The notes: a model not told the origin generated them from the sequence alone. DNA of 64,000 nucleotides from WHTK01 sp965197795 (GCA_965197795.1 OZ240228.1:1364001-1428000); one strand, 5' to 3'; counted from the first letter of the stretch, positions 35,422 through 45,104 are shown. Made by a program: numbers and translations.

Positions 35422-36936
35422 TCAGGCTGAGCCGGATTCGATTCTGAACTTGACGTCGTGATAGGCCGCTGCCCCGTCCGGGAAGGGATCGTAGGCGTCC
35501 GCCATCTGTAGCTGCCCCGTGCCATCGGTGGCGCGCGCGAGCAGGACGCTTTCGCCCTCCGGCGGGTCGGGCCACTCGTACTGCCAGAGCAGCCAGGTGT
35601 AGGGCGAAAGCGGCGCCTTCAGCGTCGCTTCGTTCCAGCTAGCGCCCTCGTCGGTCGAGACCTCGACCTTGCTGATGCTGCGGTCGCCGGAGAAGGCGAC
35701 GCCCTGCAACAGCACGCCGCCGGGCCCCAGCGTTTTGCCGCCTCCGGGCACGTCGATGCGGACCGTGGTGTTCATCGGCGCTTCCTGGCTCCAACCGCGC
35801 CGCTGCCAGAAACCGAGCTGCTCATCCTCCATCAGCTCGATCTCGATGATCCACTTCGGGTGCTTCATGCCGTACTTGCCCGGCCTGAGCAGGCGCAGCG
35901 GGAAGCCGTGCTTGGCTGTCAGCGGCTCGCCGTTCATTTGGTAGGCGAGCAGCGTCTGCGGCCGCATGGCGAAATCGATTGGGATAGAGTCGGTGTAGTC
36001 GTCGACGCAGCGCAGGAAGACGTGATGCGCCGTCGGCAGCGGGCCAGCCTGCTCGATCACGCTGCTGAGCGGCACGCCGCGCCACAGCGCGTTGCCAATC
36101 AGGTCGCCGCCGACCTCGTTGCTGATGCACTGCATGGTGGTGTACTGCTCCTGCGACGGCATCGCCAGCATGTCTTTGTAGTTCAGCGTTAGCGTGCGCT
36201 CGGTGGCTCCGCCAACTCGCAGGCGCCACGTGGAGCCGTCGGGTCGAGGGTCGATCAGGTTCTTCGAGATGACGTAGAACTCGTCTGTGGGAGTCACCTC
36301 AGACGATGGCTCCCCGCTGCGAGAGCGCTGCACGCCGCCTCCGGACGCGTCGTTGATGGCACGGCCGATGACGAGAATCGCGAGCCCCCCGAGGGCGACT
36401 CCGGGGATGAGCTGGAGCAAACGCCGGCGAGCGTCGCTCTCGGCACCTTCCGCGTTGCTAAGGGCGCCGATTGACTACAGACCGGCGACGCTCACATAGA
36501 TGCCGCTGAGCAGGGCGGTGACCAAGGAAAAGTCCAGCCAGCCGGTATCGCGGCCGAGCGTCGCGGTAGTAAACGAAATCAGGATCACGCCGGCGGCCAG
36601 GAAGATGACCGTGGCAGCGAGGCCGGCACCCAGCGCGACCCGCGTCGTCTCAGTCTTCGCGCCTGCGTAGCGCCGCACGCGCATCAAGACGATGACGTAG
36701 GCAGCCAGTTGGGCAACCAGGACGGAGAGGAAGAACAACGCCTTGCCGTAAGGACCGAAAACGCCGAGCAGGGACGAAAAGTCCTCCCCCGGCATGACGG
36801 ACACCATGGCGTCGAGCGCGATTTCAGCCAGGAGGCGGGTGCCGATGAGCGTGCGCACGAGCAGAGCGCCCGCGATAGCAACCAGGCCGCCTACGAGCGG
36901 CGGCCAGAAGTCGGCGAGGAGGGCAGTTCGATTCAT
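35422..36936 (-). pseudogene. Membrane-anchored molybdopterin oxidoreductase (sulfite-oxidase fold) interrupted by TAG
   Basis: Two open stretches in the same frame separated only by TAG at 36475-36477. The first (36936-36478, ATG start) encodes four membrane spans ending SGIYVSVAGL. The second continues SIGALSNAEGAESDARRRLL, a further span, and the molybdenum-cofactor domain (TTMQCISNEVGGDLIGNALW with the Cys ligand, FLRCVDDY, PLRLLRPGKYGMKHPKWI) plus a C-terminal dimer domain. The downstream part has no ribosome site at its first usable start (TTG 36420). I infer one protein of about 504 residues split by an amber codon; a two-gene arrangement is the alternative. Confidence 0.72.
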
Positions 36937-37063
36937 AGCTCCCTGCGATCATGGTACCAAGGCTCCACCGCAGGCGTGGTTAATGAAAGCGTAAGGTTTC
37001 GGGACTCAAAGAGACCGCGGTGCGGTATGCCGCTTCAGATAGCCCGAGTTCGGGGCGACTTTG

Positions 37064-37189
37064 TTACCCCCAGACTTTGCAGGCTACCTCGACCACCAGT
37101 TCGAGCTTCTTACGCTGCTCTCCCGGCGTCACCGGGTTGCCGCGGGTCGCTGAGGCGCCGACTTGCTCCGCACGGTAGCTGCCTGCCAT
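37064..37189 (-). pseudogene. Internally deleted remnant of a MetE-like gene
   Basis: A 41-codon frame: MAGSYRAEQVG, then ASATRGNPVTPGEQRKKLEL and VVEVACKVWG, stop. The first 11 residues match the start of the MetE-like protein at 19278 (YRADHVGS). The last 27 match its end (GNLLTEEEQ, then LKLVVDAAKKVW). Everything between, about 330 codons including all zinc ligands, is missing, yet the frame is kept. It lies 37 bases from the Gfo/Idh gene on the same strand. Non-functional as an enzyme. Confidence 0.8.
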
Positions 37190-37226
37190 GAGCGTCTCGC
37201 CTTATGTCGACGAACGCCCGATTGGG

Positions 37227-38321
37227 CTACAGCTTGATGGACTTACCTTCCGCGGCCGAGCGCTCGATCGCGTCGAGCAGGCGGTGGCGCACCACCGCAT
37301 CGCTGAAGTCGGGTGCTACCGGCTCGCCCTTCGACAGCGAGTCGGCGTAGCGCACGTAGGCCTGCGTCACGTTGCGCGGCGGTCCCTGTGGCGTACCTTC
37401 CGGCGCCAGGCTGTACTCGTCCGGCGGCGGCATCTCGGTCAGCGGCTCCTTTACCTTCGAGCCGTGCAGCACGTTGGGGCCGATGTTGGCTGAACCGTTG
37501 ATCACCAGCGTCCCTTCGCTACCGTAGATTTCGAAACGGTTACCGCTCGGGTTGTGCGGCACCGCTGCGACCTGATAGGAGACCTCGGCTCCGTTCTGCA
37601 GTACGCCCGCAACGCTGACGCAGTCTGGCGAATCGACCTTCATCATCTCGCCTGTATCTTCGTGCTTCCACTCTTTGATCAGCGTGTTGACGCGCGCCGA
37701 CACCTCGCTGAACTCGCCAAGGACGTAGCAGAGCGCGTCGATGCTGTGTCCGCCGGAGATCGTCATGGTGTTGGCGCCGTTCTTGCGTACGCCCTGATAT
37801 ATGCGGCCCTCTCCACGCTCCACGACTGCGTGAGAGATCACGGTCATGTTGGCGGCCAGGACGTCGCCGATGTAGCCCTGCGCCACCAGGTCGCGAGCGT
37901 ACATCAGAGTCGGGTCGCTGCGGGCCTGCAGGCCGACGACCGTGTTGAGGCTGTTCTTCTTCGCCAGGTCGTTCATCTGCTGCGCTTCTTTGAGGTTGGC
38001 TCCCAGGGGCCATTCGCAGAAGACGGCCTTGTTGGCATGGAGGCCCGCCATAACGAGGTCGTAATGGCCCGGCACCCGCACGCAAACGGCGACGAGGTCG
38101 ACCTCGGGGTGAGCAGCCATCTGGTTGATGTCGGTAAACGCCAGCTCGGCGCCGAACTTCTGCTTCGAGGCCTGCGCGGTTTCCTCGCGCGTGGTGCAAA
38201 CCGCCTTTAGCTCGTAGTCGGGCAGGATGCCGATGGCGGGGACGTGGGCATTGGCGCCCCAACCGCTGCCGCCCTGGGTCACGGTGGCGCCGACGATGCC
38301 GACGCGGATCTTGTCAGCCAT
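37227..38321 (-). CDS. Gfo/Idh/MocA family oxidoreductase
   Basis: 364 residues. N-terminal NAD(P) fold (KIRVGIVGATVTQGGSGWGA), the family EKP-like motif present as CEWPLGAN, then the C-terminal sheet domain with GGHSIDALCYVLGEF carrying the usual catalytic Asp/His region. Relatives oxidise or epimerise sugars, inositols or related alcohols. ATG at 38321. A broken relative is at 59.6 kb. Intact. Confidence 0.87.
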   Translation of the reverse strand: MADKIRVGIVGATVTQGGSGWGANAHVPAIGILPDYELKAVCTTREETAQASKQKFGAELAFTDINQMAAHPEVDLVAVCVRVPGHYDLVMAGLHANKAVFCEWPLGANLKEAQQMNDLAKKNSLNTVVGLQARSDPTLMYARDLVAQGYIGDVLAANMTVISHAVVERGEGRIYQGVRKNGANTMTISGGHSIDALCYVLGEFSEVSARVNTLIKEWKHEDTGEMMKVDSPDCVSVAGVLQNGAEVSYQVAAVPHNPSGNRFEIYGSEGTLVINGSANIGPNVLHGSKVKEPLTEMPPPDEYSLAPEGTPQGPPRNVTQAYVRYADSLSKGEPVAPDFSDAVVRHRLLDAIERSAAEGKSIKL

Positions 38322-38409
38322 GCTGAAACCTCTCTAGCTAACCGCGGGGATGGGGTAAGGCTAAGTCAGGCAATGCTGCGAGTCTAGTTCAGCCACTCCC
38401 GTCGGCGGG

Positions 38410-39202
38410 TCAACGGGCCGGGCCCTGGAGTGTCGCACCGCCGTCGACCGGGAGCACCTGGCCAGTTATCCAGCGCGCTTCCGGGCTGGCCAGGAACAAC
38501 GCCGCGTAGCCGATGTCCCAGGCGTTGCCCTCGATACCGAGTGGCGAGGCCTTGGCGCGCTGGGCGCGGCGCTCCGGCGTCATGTTTTCGGCGACCATCG
38601 GCGTGTAGACGGGCCCGGGCGCAATGCAGTTGACGCGTATTAGCTGCAAGGCGTGGTCGACAGCCATCGCTTGGGTGAGGGCAATGACGGCGCCCTTTGA
38701 GACGGAGTACGGCGTCAGGCCTCGCGGACGTAGGGTTGAGATCGACGAGATGTTGGTGATCGCGCCGCCGCCGCCCGCCGCCATGACTGGTATCGCATGC
38801 TTCGACATCAGCATCATGCTCTTGACGTTGACGTCCATCGTCTCGTCCCAGGTCGGCTCGTCAACCTCGACGACGCTCAGGATGCCGGGGTCGATGCCGA
38901 CATTGTTGTGCAGGATGTCGAGGCGTCCGTAGCGGCGCACCGTCTCGTCGACAATCGCCTTGCAATCCTCCCCGGATGCAACGTTGGCCCATGGCGTAGC
39001 ATTCGCCGCCCTCGCCGTGAATCATCGCCTGCGTTTCCTCGGCGCGGGCCAGCACGCTATCGATCAGCGCGACCTTGGCGCCCTCGCGGGCGAAAAGCAC
39101 GGCTGCGGCCTTGCCGTTGCCGACGCCCGGCCCGCGAGAGCCCGCGCCGGTGACGATCGCGACCATTCCATCCAGCCGTGGTTTGCGTGTTGCCTCTGCC
39201 AT
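38410..39202 (-). pseudogene. SDR-family oxidoreductase, frameshifted
   Basis: N-terminal part (39202 leftwards) has the cofactor motif VTGAGSRGPGVGNGKAAAVL and runs to GGECYAM, then loses the frame. The other frame supplies WANVASGEDCKAIVDETVRR and continues with HNNVGI, NISSIS (catalytic Ser), the YSVSKGAVIALTQ Tyr-x-x-x-Lys, and CIAPGPVYTPM to the stop at 38410. The junction is near 38985-39000. One-base shift; otherwise all catalytic residues are present (about 263 residues restored). Confidence 0.8.
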
Positions 39203-39323
39203 ATCAAGGCTATTTGTAGTCTCGGGCTGTCCTTGTGTCCAGAAGCAAGCTCTTAAGCAGAATCACGACGTGCTGCTATGTACTATGCACCTGCACGCCG
39301 CACTACAGCCAAAGGAGCACATC

Positions 39324-39677
39324 GTGCACTACGCACACCTTTACACCGGCGATGACGGCCTGTCTTACTTCAGGGACGTCGACGAGCCGATGTCGGAGCA
39401 GGGCCCCGGGACGCAGCTGTCGAAGCTGTTCCAGGCTAAGGGCATGATCATGCGTCGCAACACGGCCGATTACCAGCTCGACTACCACCCGGCGCCGCGG
39501 CGGCAGTTCATCTTCAACCTGACAGGCATCGTCGAGATCGTCGCCAGCGGCGGCGAGACGCGCCAGCTCGGTCCGGGAAGCATCATGCTGGCGGACGACA
39601 CGACGGGCAAAGGGCATATCAGCAAGGCGCTGACACCGGAGCGTCTATCGATCTTTGTGCACGTGGACGAGGTCTAG
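39324..39677 (+). CDS. Cupin-fold protein
   Basis: 117 residues from a GTG at 39324 that has AAAGGAG six bases upstream; the longer frame from 39075 is antisense to the SDR and not supported. The strand pattern LDYHPAPRRQFIFNLTGIVE, then GETRQLGPGSIMLADDTTGK and LSIFVHVDEV is that of a single small cupin barrel. The metal-binding His cluster is reduced. Function unknown. It converges with the next gene with a four-base overlap. Confidence 0.65.
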   Translation: MHYAHLYTGDDGLSYFRDVDEPMSEQGPGTQLSKLFQAKGMIMRRNTADYQLDYHPAPRRQFIFNLTGIVEIVASGGETRQLGPGSIMLADDTTGKGHISKALTPERLSIFVHVDEV

Positions 39678-40807
39678 GCGGCCGGGTCTTCGGCGGTGGC
39701 CGACGTGGCGTCTTCTGCTTCCGCGCGCGTCGAAAGGCCCGCGAACATCCTGTGGTGTGAGACGAGTTGCCAGACGCCGACTGCCAGCGCTATGCCGGCG
39801 ATTTCGTCGATGACGTAGTGCTCGCCGAGATATACCAGCGCGGTCGCCATCAACGCGACATAGGTAATACCAACCCAGCGCCAACGCCGGCCGTAGCTGG
39901 CCATGATCAGCGCCACGGTGCACGTGAGCGCCGTATGCAGCGACGGCATCGCGGCGACGTCATTTTGGCCAACAGCTGCTGAGGTCTCGTCGTAGACATT
40001 GCCGGCAACCTGCGCGGACAGCTCTGGCACTATGCGATGGATGTCTTCTGCAATGACGCCGTTTTCGCTGGCAAGCCAGGGTGGGGCGGTCGGGATCAAA
40101 AAGTAGAACACGAGGCCAATCAAGAAGGTCAGCGAGATCGCGGCAATCACTCTGGGGAAGAGGTCACGACGGCTGCGCCAAACGACGACCGCGGCAATAT
40201 GCGGCACGACGAAGTAGCTGATGTAAGTCGCCATCAAGACGTAGTCATGTATGGCTATTCGGCCTGGAACGTAGAACGTCTCTTGAAGCCAGGCTGAAGG
40301 CAGGACTCCAGCAAAAAGGACTCGCTCAAGCTGGATCGCGTATTCGAATGAAGTTGGTATCGCCGTCTCGTCGGCTACGGTGCTCAACTGGGCGAACAAG
40401 AGGAACGCGAAAACATAACCGAGCGCCAGAAGCGTGGCTGAGCTGCGCCGGGCGAAGGCGCCAACCAGCAGAACTTGGAAGCCGCGCCTCAGAGCGGCTC
40501 CGTAACCACGACAGGGCTCCTGAATCACCCGGGCGCCGGCTTCGAGGGCGAGGCGAATAGAGTCGTCAGCTGAACCGTTGTCGACGACGACGACCTCACC
40601 TCTCAGGTCGCGGTCGTGCAGCCAGCCCAGCGCCTTGCGAACGCAGGTGGCCACCGTCTCTTCCTCGTTGAGACACGGCATCACGATGGAGATCGACTTC
40701 GTGCGCCGCGCGACGTCCAACCAGGATTCGGACGGTTCCTGCGCCACGACGGTGATCTGCGTGGCGGATTGCACAAGCTCGCTCTGAAGTCCGTCAGCGC
40801 TCGTCAC
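39674..40807 (-). CDS. Chimeric protein: truncated GT2 glycosyltransferase joined to a PAP2 phosphatase
   Basis: 377 residues made of two unrelated parts. Residues about 38-108 are the start of a family-2 glycosyltransferase (SISIVMPCLNEEETVATCVR, EVVVVDNGSADDS, CRGYGAALRRGF) cut just before the metal-binding DxD region. From about 112 on it is a membrane PAP2/inositol-phosphotransferase-like domain with five or six spans, AAMPSLHTALTC and GEHYVIDEIAG (the His/Asp of the active site). The GT part cannot work alone. The join looks like a deletion that removed the rest of the GT gene and the start of the PAP2 gene. GTG start at 40807. Confidence 0.75.
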   Translation of the reverse strand: MTSADGLQSELVQSATQITVVAQEPSESWLDVARRTKSISIVMPCLNEEETVATCVRKALGWLHDRDLRGEVVVVDNGSADDSIRLALEAGARVIQEPCRGYGAALRRGFQVLLVGAFARRSSATLLALGYVFAFLLFAQLSTVADETAIPTSFEYAIQLERVLFAGVLPSAWLQETFYVPGRIAIHDYVLMATYISYFVVPHIAAVVVWRSRRDLFPRVIAAISLTFLIGLVFYFLIPTAPPWLASENGVIAEDIHRIVPELSAQVAGNVYDETSAAVGQNDVAAMPSLHTALTCTVALIMASYGRRWRWVGITYVALMATALVYLGEHYVIDEIAGIALAVGVWQLVSHHRMFAGLSTRAEAEDATSATAEDPAA

Positions 40808-41087
40808 GCACAGCTCCTATCCTTGCCACCACGCCCTCCGGGCGGTCTAAGACAGCAAGCCGCGAAAATCCCACCGAGATATCGCGACTGTCCCCTCTAA
40901 TCTTTATCGTCCAGATGTCGTGCGACTGAAGCTGGAGCGTGGAGAAGGGCAGCTGTCTGGCGGGACGTAAATGCGAAGGATGAAGCGTGGCCATCCTCGC
41001 GATTTCTAGGCTGGCCATCGCGACGTGTGACCGAGGCGTCTTGCGACTGTCGCAGTTCAACGCCAGGTGGCGGTGACTTGAGTCCGG
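40808..41087. other. Spacer upstream of the GT2-PAP2 chimera
   Basis: An open frame of 88 codons (40794-41060, minus strand) ends inside the chimera's start with IWTIKIRGDSRDISVGFSRL and could be the C-terminal tail of a lost gene. It has no recognised domain and its upstream part looks unselected, so I do not call it a gene. Confidence 0.3.
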
Positions 41088-42296
41088 CTAGCCTGCTTCT
41101 CGATCTTCTTCAAGCTGCCGCGGTCGCCGAAGCCCGTAGGTAGCCGCTAACGAGTCCCTGCGCGCGGTGGCAACGCTGGTCCATACCAGCATCAGCAAGA
41201 AACCGATCAGAAGCAGCGAAGGCGCGTTCAGGGATACGGCGTTGAAGATTCGGTCCGTGCTTTCCTGGACAAACCAGACCAGAGCCGCAACGCCGGCCTA
41301 AGCGGACGCGGACCAGCCAGGTTCTCGAGTTCCCAGGTAACCGGCGACGAGAATCAGGACCATGAGGACCAAGTCCTGCAGGTAGATATGCGGTTGATCA
41401 GAATCGACCCCGCGATCATCGCCCCGAAGGCAAGCGCGAACTGACTCGATGCCGGTCCAACGTTACTGAAGGCCCGCAGGACCAGGCCTACCGTCACCAG
41501 CGTCGCGATGGTGGTTAGCGCAAGATGGGGCAGGCTGTGATTGGGCAGGAAGACCGCGAATAGCCCATTCCAGCCATACATGCGTTCCACGTTGATGCCG
41601 TGCTCCATGTCCCAGCCGGTGCTGCTCAGGGCAAAGCTCGGATATTCCCACAGGGCCGAAGGTCCAGATACCGCAATCGAAACCACGACCAGCGCGGCGG
41701 CGACTGAAGAGAAGGACGTCAGCGCAGGCCAGTCCCGCCGCCAAAGCAGCACAAGGACCGGCAAAACGGCCATCTGCGGCTTGATTAGAAGCAACGCCAG
41801 GGCCAGGCCGGAGTGCATGGGCTTGCCTTGTCGCTGGAACCAGAAGAAGCCGAGGAATCCAAGCACCAACAGCATTGAGAGCTGCCCGTGCCACCATTAG
41901 CCAAAAGACGGAGTTCAGCGAGAGTGCGACAACCATTGCAAAGATGCCGGGAACTATGCCACGTAGGTTCAGCATTCGCCGCAAGACTGTCGTGACTCCG
42001 AGGACGAGGCCGACGTTGATCGCAAACAGGACGACGCCGGCCATTTCGACCGACAGCAGAGTGAGCGGCGCGAATACGGCGGCCACGAAAGGAGGGTTGA
42101 AGAATCCAAGGCTGCCGGTGCCCCCGACCGGCCGCCCCATGACCTCTTGCTCCGTCGCGGCGAGCACATCGATGTCATAGATGTCGGAGCCGTTGCCGTC
42201 CAGCACCAGTTTGCCAGCCGAGTAAAACGCAACGTGATCCTCGAACTGGCCCTGCGCCACGGTGCCGTCGAAGCGTGTCCACTGGAGGTCGACCAA
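41088..42296 (-). pseudogene. GT87 (mannosyltransferase-like) membrane glycosyltransferase, heavily broken
   Basis: Polyprenol-phosphate-dependent GT-C-fold protein. N-terminal piece with DGTVAQGQFEDHVAFYSAGK and GFFNPPFVAAVFAPLTLLS. A frameshift near 41883-41891 leads into GQLSMLLVLGFLGFFWF and the LLLIKPQMAVLPVLVLLWRR core. A second near 41388-41392 comes before HIYLQDLVLMVLILVAGYLG. A TAG at 41298-41300 then interrupts the last membrane segments, which continue to the stop at 41088. Upstream of 42296 coding potential continues (YVIGLVLLYALVLVARN) without a usable start. At least three lesions: a real pseudogene or very poor sequence here. Confidence 0.8.
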
Positions 42297-42625
42297 TATC
42301 GTGACGTTCCTGGCGACAAGTACTAGCGCGTACAGGAGGACGAGCCCAATTACGTACAGCGCCAGAATGCGACGCAGGCGCCGCCGGGAGGGCGATGCGG
42401 TCTCGACGTGGGAAGCGAGCGAATCAATGGCCGCCGTGCTGCTCCATCCTGTATGGGAACGCGTTAGAGTGCTCTAGTTTACCTATCGACGCTACTGGCA
42501 GAAATGGGCAATAACAGCTCGCCGGCCAGGACGCTGCTTGAGAAGACGATGCGCATTACCTCATTGCGCTGTGAGGCGCTAGAATCACGCCGCTAGGTCT
42601 GGCGCGAAGTTCACAGGAGATATGC
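42297..42625. other. Intergenic space, with lost 5' end of the GT87 gene
   Basis: The right-hand side of the GT87 frame can be followed on the minus strand to about 42470 as plausible first membrane span and basic N-terminus, but without a start codon. The remainder (42480-42625) ends in the ribosome site CAGGAGAT of the next gene. No other gene seen. Confidence 0.4.
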
Positions 42626-43582
42626 ATGAAGGCAGCGCGGTTGGTCGGCCCCCGGCGGTTTGAGTTTGAAGACGCACCGATGCCGTCGCTGCAGCAGGGC
42701 GAAGTGCTGGTCAAGATGGAGTACTTCTCCGTCTGTGGCAGCGACCTGCGAACCTACGACCGCGTGCTCCCGGAGGAAGCGTACCCGCTGCAACCCGGCG
42801 CCCCTTGCCACGAATGCGTCGGCATCGTTCAAGAGAGCCGCGCCGATCGTCTGCAGGCTGGTCAACGCGTCATTGCGCTGCAGGCCGGTGGGCTGCTGGA
42901 GTACGCCGCGGTGCCGGCACGCAACGCCGTGCCGGTCCCGGACGGCACGGACCCGGCGAAATGGGTGCTGTGCCAGCCGGTGGGTACGGTGCTCTACGCA
43001 ACGCAGCAGATCGGCACCATCCTCGGCAAACGCGTCGTCATTCTGGGGCAGGGACCGATCGGCTTGTCGTTCACCGACTTCCTGGCGCGCGGCGGCGCGC
43101 GACAGGTCATCGTCGCTGACCTGTACGACTATCGGCTCGATGTCGCGCGCAGCCTGGGCGCGACACACACGCTAAATCCGACTCGTGACAATGTTATCGA
43201 AGCGGTGAAGGAGATCACGGGCGGCGAGCTGGCTGATATCGCGATCGAAGCTTGCGGCCGGCCGGAGACCTGCCACCAGGTGTTCGAGTCACTGCGCATG
43301 CAGGGCACAGTGGTCATCTTCGGCATCGCTCACGACGAGGACGTCTTCGAGTTCGACTGGAACGCGATGACCACCAAGCTGCCCCGCATAATCGTGACCA
43401 ATAGCGCTCGCTCAGGCGACATGCCGGACACGGTTTCGGCGACGGTCGACCTCGTGACGCAGGGTCGGCTGTCGCTAGACCACCTGCTGACGCACCGCAT
43501 GGGCTGGGAGGAAGTCGGCCGGGCGTATGAGACTTACAGCGCCAAGCTGGAGAACTCGCTCAAGATCGTGATGAACGCCTAG
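42626..43582 (+). CDS. Zinc-dependent alcohol dehydrogenase (MDR) family protein
   Basis: 318 residues. The catalytic zinc Cys is in YFSVCGSDLRTYD and the His-Glu pair in GAPCHECVGIV. There is no four-Cys structural zinc lobe, making it a short MDR member. The NAD(P) fold is VVILGQGPIGLSFTDFLARG with VIVADLYDYRLDVA. Related proteins are sorbitol or threonine dehydrogenase-like. ATG at 42626 with AGGAGAT upstream. Stand-alone gene, intact. Confidence 0.87.
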   Translation: MKAARLVGPRRFEFEDAPMPSLQQGEVLVKMEYFSVCGSDLRTYDRVLPEEAYPLQPGAPCHECVGIVQESRADRLQAGQRVIALQAGGLLEYAAVPARNAVPVPDGTDPAKWVLCQPVGTVLYATQQIGTILGKRVVILGQGPIGLSFTDFLARGGARQVIVADLYDYRLDVARSLGATHTLNPTRDNVIEAVKEITGGELADIAIEACGRPETCHQVFESLRMQGTVVIFGIAHDEDVFEFDWNAMTTKLPRIIVTNSARSGDMPDTVSATVDLVTQGRLSLDHLLTHRMGWEEVGRAYETYSAKLENSLKIVMNA

Positions 43583-43684
43583 AGCAACGGGCCGTCTGAC
43601 CTTCCCGAGGAACGCCTGGCCGTTAGGCAACTCGGATCGATGGCCCGGTTTCTTGAAGCGAAGGTCGGAAGGCGCCTTTACGCG

Positions 43685-44584
43685 TCAGCGGAGCTGGACC
43701 CAGCCTTTATCTAGCGCGTCGAAGCGACGGTACAACTCGGCGATCGTCCTTTGAGCCAGCGGAGCAGCGTGGTCCAGCATCTCGATGTTGTTCAGCAGGT
43801 GCTCCGGGTTGCGCGTCCCTACGATGGCCGTATCGACCGGCTCGTGGGCCATGACGAATTGAAGCGCCATTTCGACAACGCTCGCCGGCGCGCCCTCAAT
43901 CGGACCTAGCGCGGCCATCTCCTTGGCTCGCTCGTAGTAATTGCGGCTGTAGGAGTCAGGCGCTTCGCTGCGCCCCCAGACATCGTTGGCGATCGGCCGC
44001 TTCACGATGACGCCCATCCCTTTGGCCTCGGCAGCGTCGAGCAGCGTCGTCCGGGCGTGTTGGTCGACGACGCTGAAGCTGGTTTGCAGCGTATCGAAGC
44101 GGCCGCTCTCGACCGCCCAGTGCGCATCCTCGTTGTCTCCGCTGTAGCCGATGAACCGCGTCTTGCCGGCGGCACGCGCATCGGCCAGTGCTTCGATCAC
44201 CTCGCCCCGTTCGAGGACAGCGAGGTCGCAAGAGTGGAGCTGAAGCAGGTCAACGTGGTCCGTCTTGAGAAGCGCCAGGCTGCGATCGATGCTGTCCCTG
44301 ATCGTCTGAGCCGTCCATTCCTCTCCCTGGTAGCCGCCCGCAACATGACCGCACTTCGTGGCCAGGATGAACTCATCGCGACGGCTCGAGACCGTCAGGC
44401 CGATTAGCTCTTCGCTGTTGCCATAGCACGCCGCCGTATCGAGGAAGTTGATCCCGTTGTCGAGCGCTGTATTGAGGAGTCGATCGACTTGCGCGGCCTC
44501 GGTAGGCGTCTCACCGATCTCGGCCAGGCCGACGCCGAGCCGGCTGACTTCAAGACCTGTGGTTCCCAGTGGCCGATACTTCAA
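43685..44584 (-). CDS. Aldo/keto reductase
   Basis: 299 residues from a TTG at 44584 with GGAGGT seven bases upstream, giving KYRPLGTTGLEVSRLGVGLA; the longer frame to 44689 is not supported. Catalytic positions: INFLDTAACYGNSEELIG (Asp, Tyr), FILATKCGH (Lys), LLQLHSCDL (His). The NADPH tail site is AIVGTRNPEHL. Carbonyl reductase of unknown substrate, distinct from the AKR at 34.4 kb. Intact. Confidence 0.88.
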   Translation of the reverse strand: MKYRPLGTTGLEVSRLGVGLAEIGETPTEAAQVDRLLNTALDNGINFLDTAACYGNSEELIGLTVSSRRDEFILATKCGHVAGGYQGEEWTAQTIRDSIDRSLALLKTDHVDLLQLHSCDLAVLERGEVIEALADARAAGKTRFIGYSGDNEDAHWAVESGRFDTLQTSFSVVDQHARTTLLDAAEAKGMGVIVKRPIANDVWGRSEAPDSYSRNYYERAKEMAALGPIEGAPASVVEMALQFVMAHEPVDTAIVGTRNPEHLLNNIEMLDHAAPLAQRTIAELYRRFDALDKGWVQLR

Positions 44585-44863
44585 TCGATTACCTCCGCTG
44601 TCACTTCCGCGATTATAGCTTCGAGGCATAACGAAGGCAGAACGCTGGTGAAGGCAGCGAACGCAACTCATGGCCGAGAGCCGGGCCATTTGGCCCTAAT
44701 CGCCCCGCGGACGGCGAATCAAAGTGAGCAGCGAAGGAGCCAGGGGGATAGTTGGAACGGCACGCCGTTGCCGAGGGATCCATAATCGCTGTAGGTTAGA
44801 GTTGCAAAAGCCGAGCGTCCACATCGGTCGCATCAGTGATGCAGCGAGTTAGGAGAGGATCAG

Positions 44864-45046
44864 ATGGCAGAAGAATCTTCGGTTGCAGTTGTTGAGGGTC
44901 CGAACGGCTCTGCGGAAATAATCGAGGTCTGGGACGCCGGTCGCCTGGTCGAGTACAAGGTCAACTTCAAGGGCGAGTCGGAGACCAGCGTAAACATCGG
45001 CTCGGCGTACATTCTCGCGGGCGAAAAGGCAGGGGTTAAGACCTAA
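44864..45046 (+). CDS. 60-residue protein, unknown
   Basis: MAEESSVAVVEGPNGSAEII, then EVWDAGRLVEYKVNFKGESE and a short tail. Excellent start (ATG after TTAGGAGAGG) and its own downstream hairpin, so it is a free-standing short transcription unit. Composition is acidic and strand-prone, with no membrane segment, Cys or signal peptide. No family recognised. Confidence 0.65.
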   Translation: MAEESSVAVVEGPNGSAEIIEVWDAGRLVEYKVNFKGESETSVNIGSAYILAGEKAGVKT

Positions 45047-45070
45047 ACACCTCAAGGCGGTAGTCCTCTG

Positions 45071-45104
45071 ATGCCAGCGCTGGCTGTCAGGTGAGCGCTG
45101 GCAT
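45071..45104 (+). terminator. Hairpin after the 60-residue gene
   Basis: Perfect 11-base stem ATGCCAGCGCT / AGCGCTGGCAT with a 12-base loop, followed by TCGCATG with no T tract. Likely a terminator or 3' stabiliser. Confidence 0.6.
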
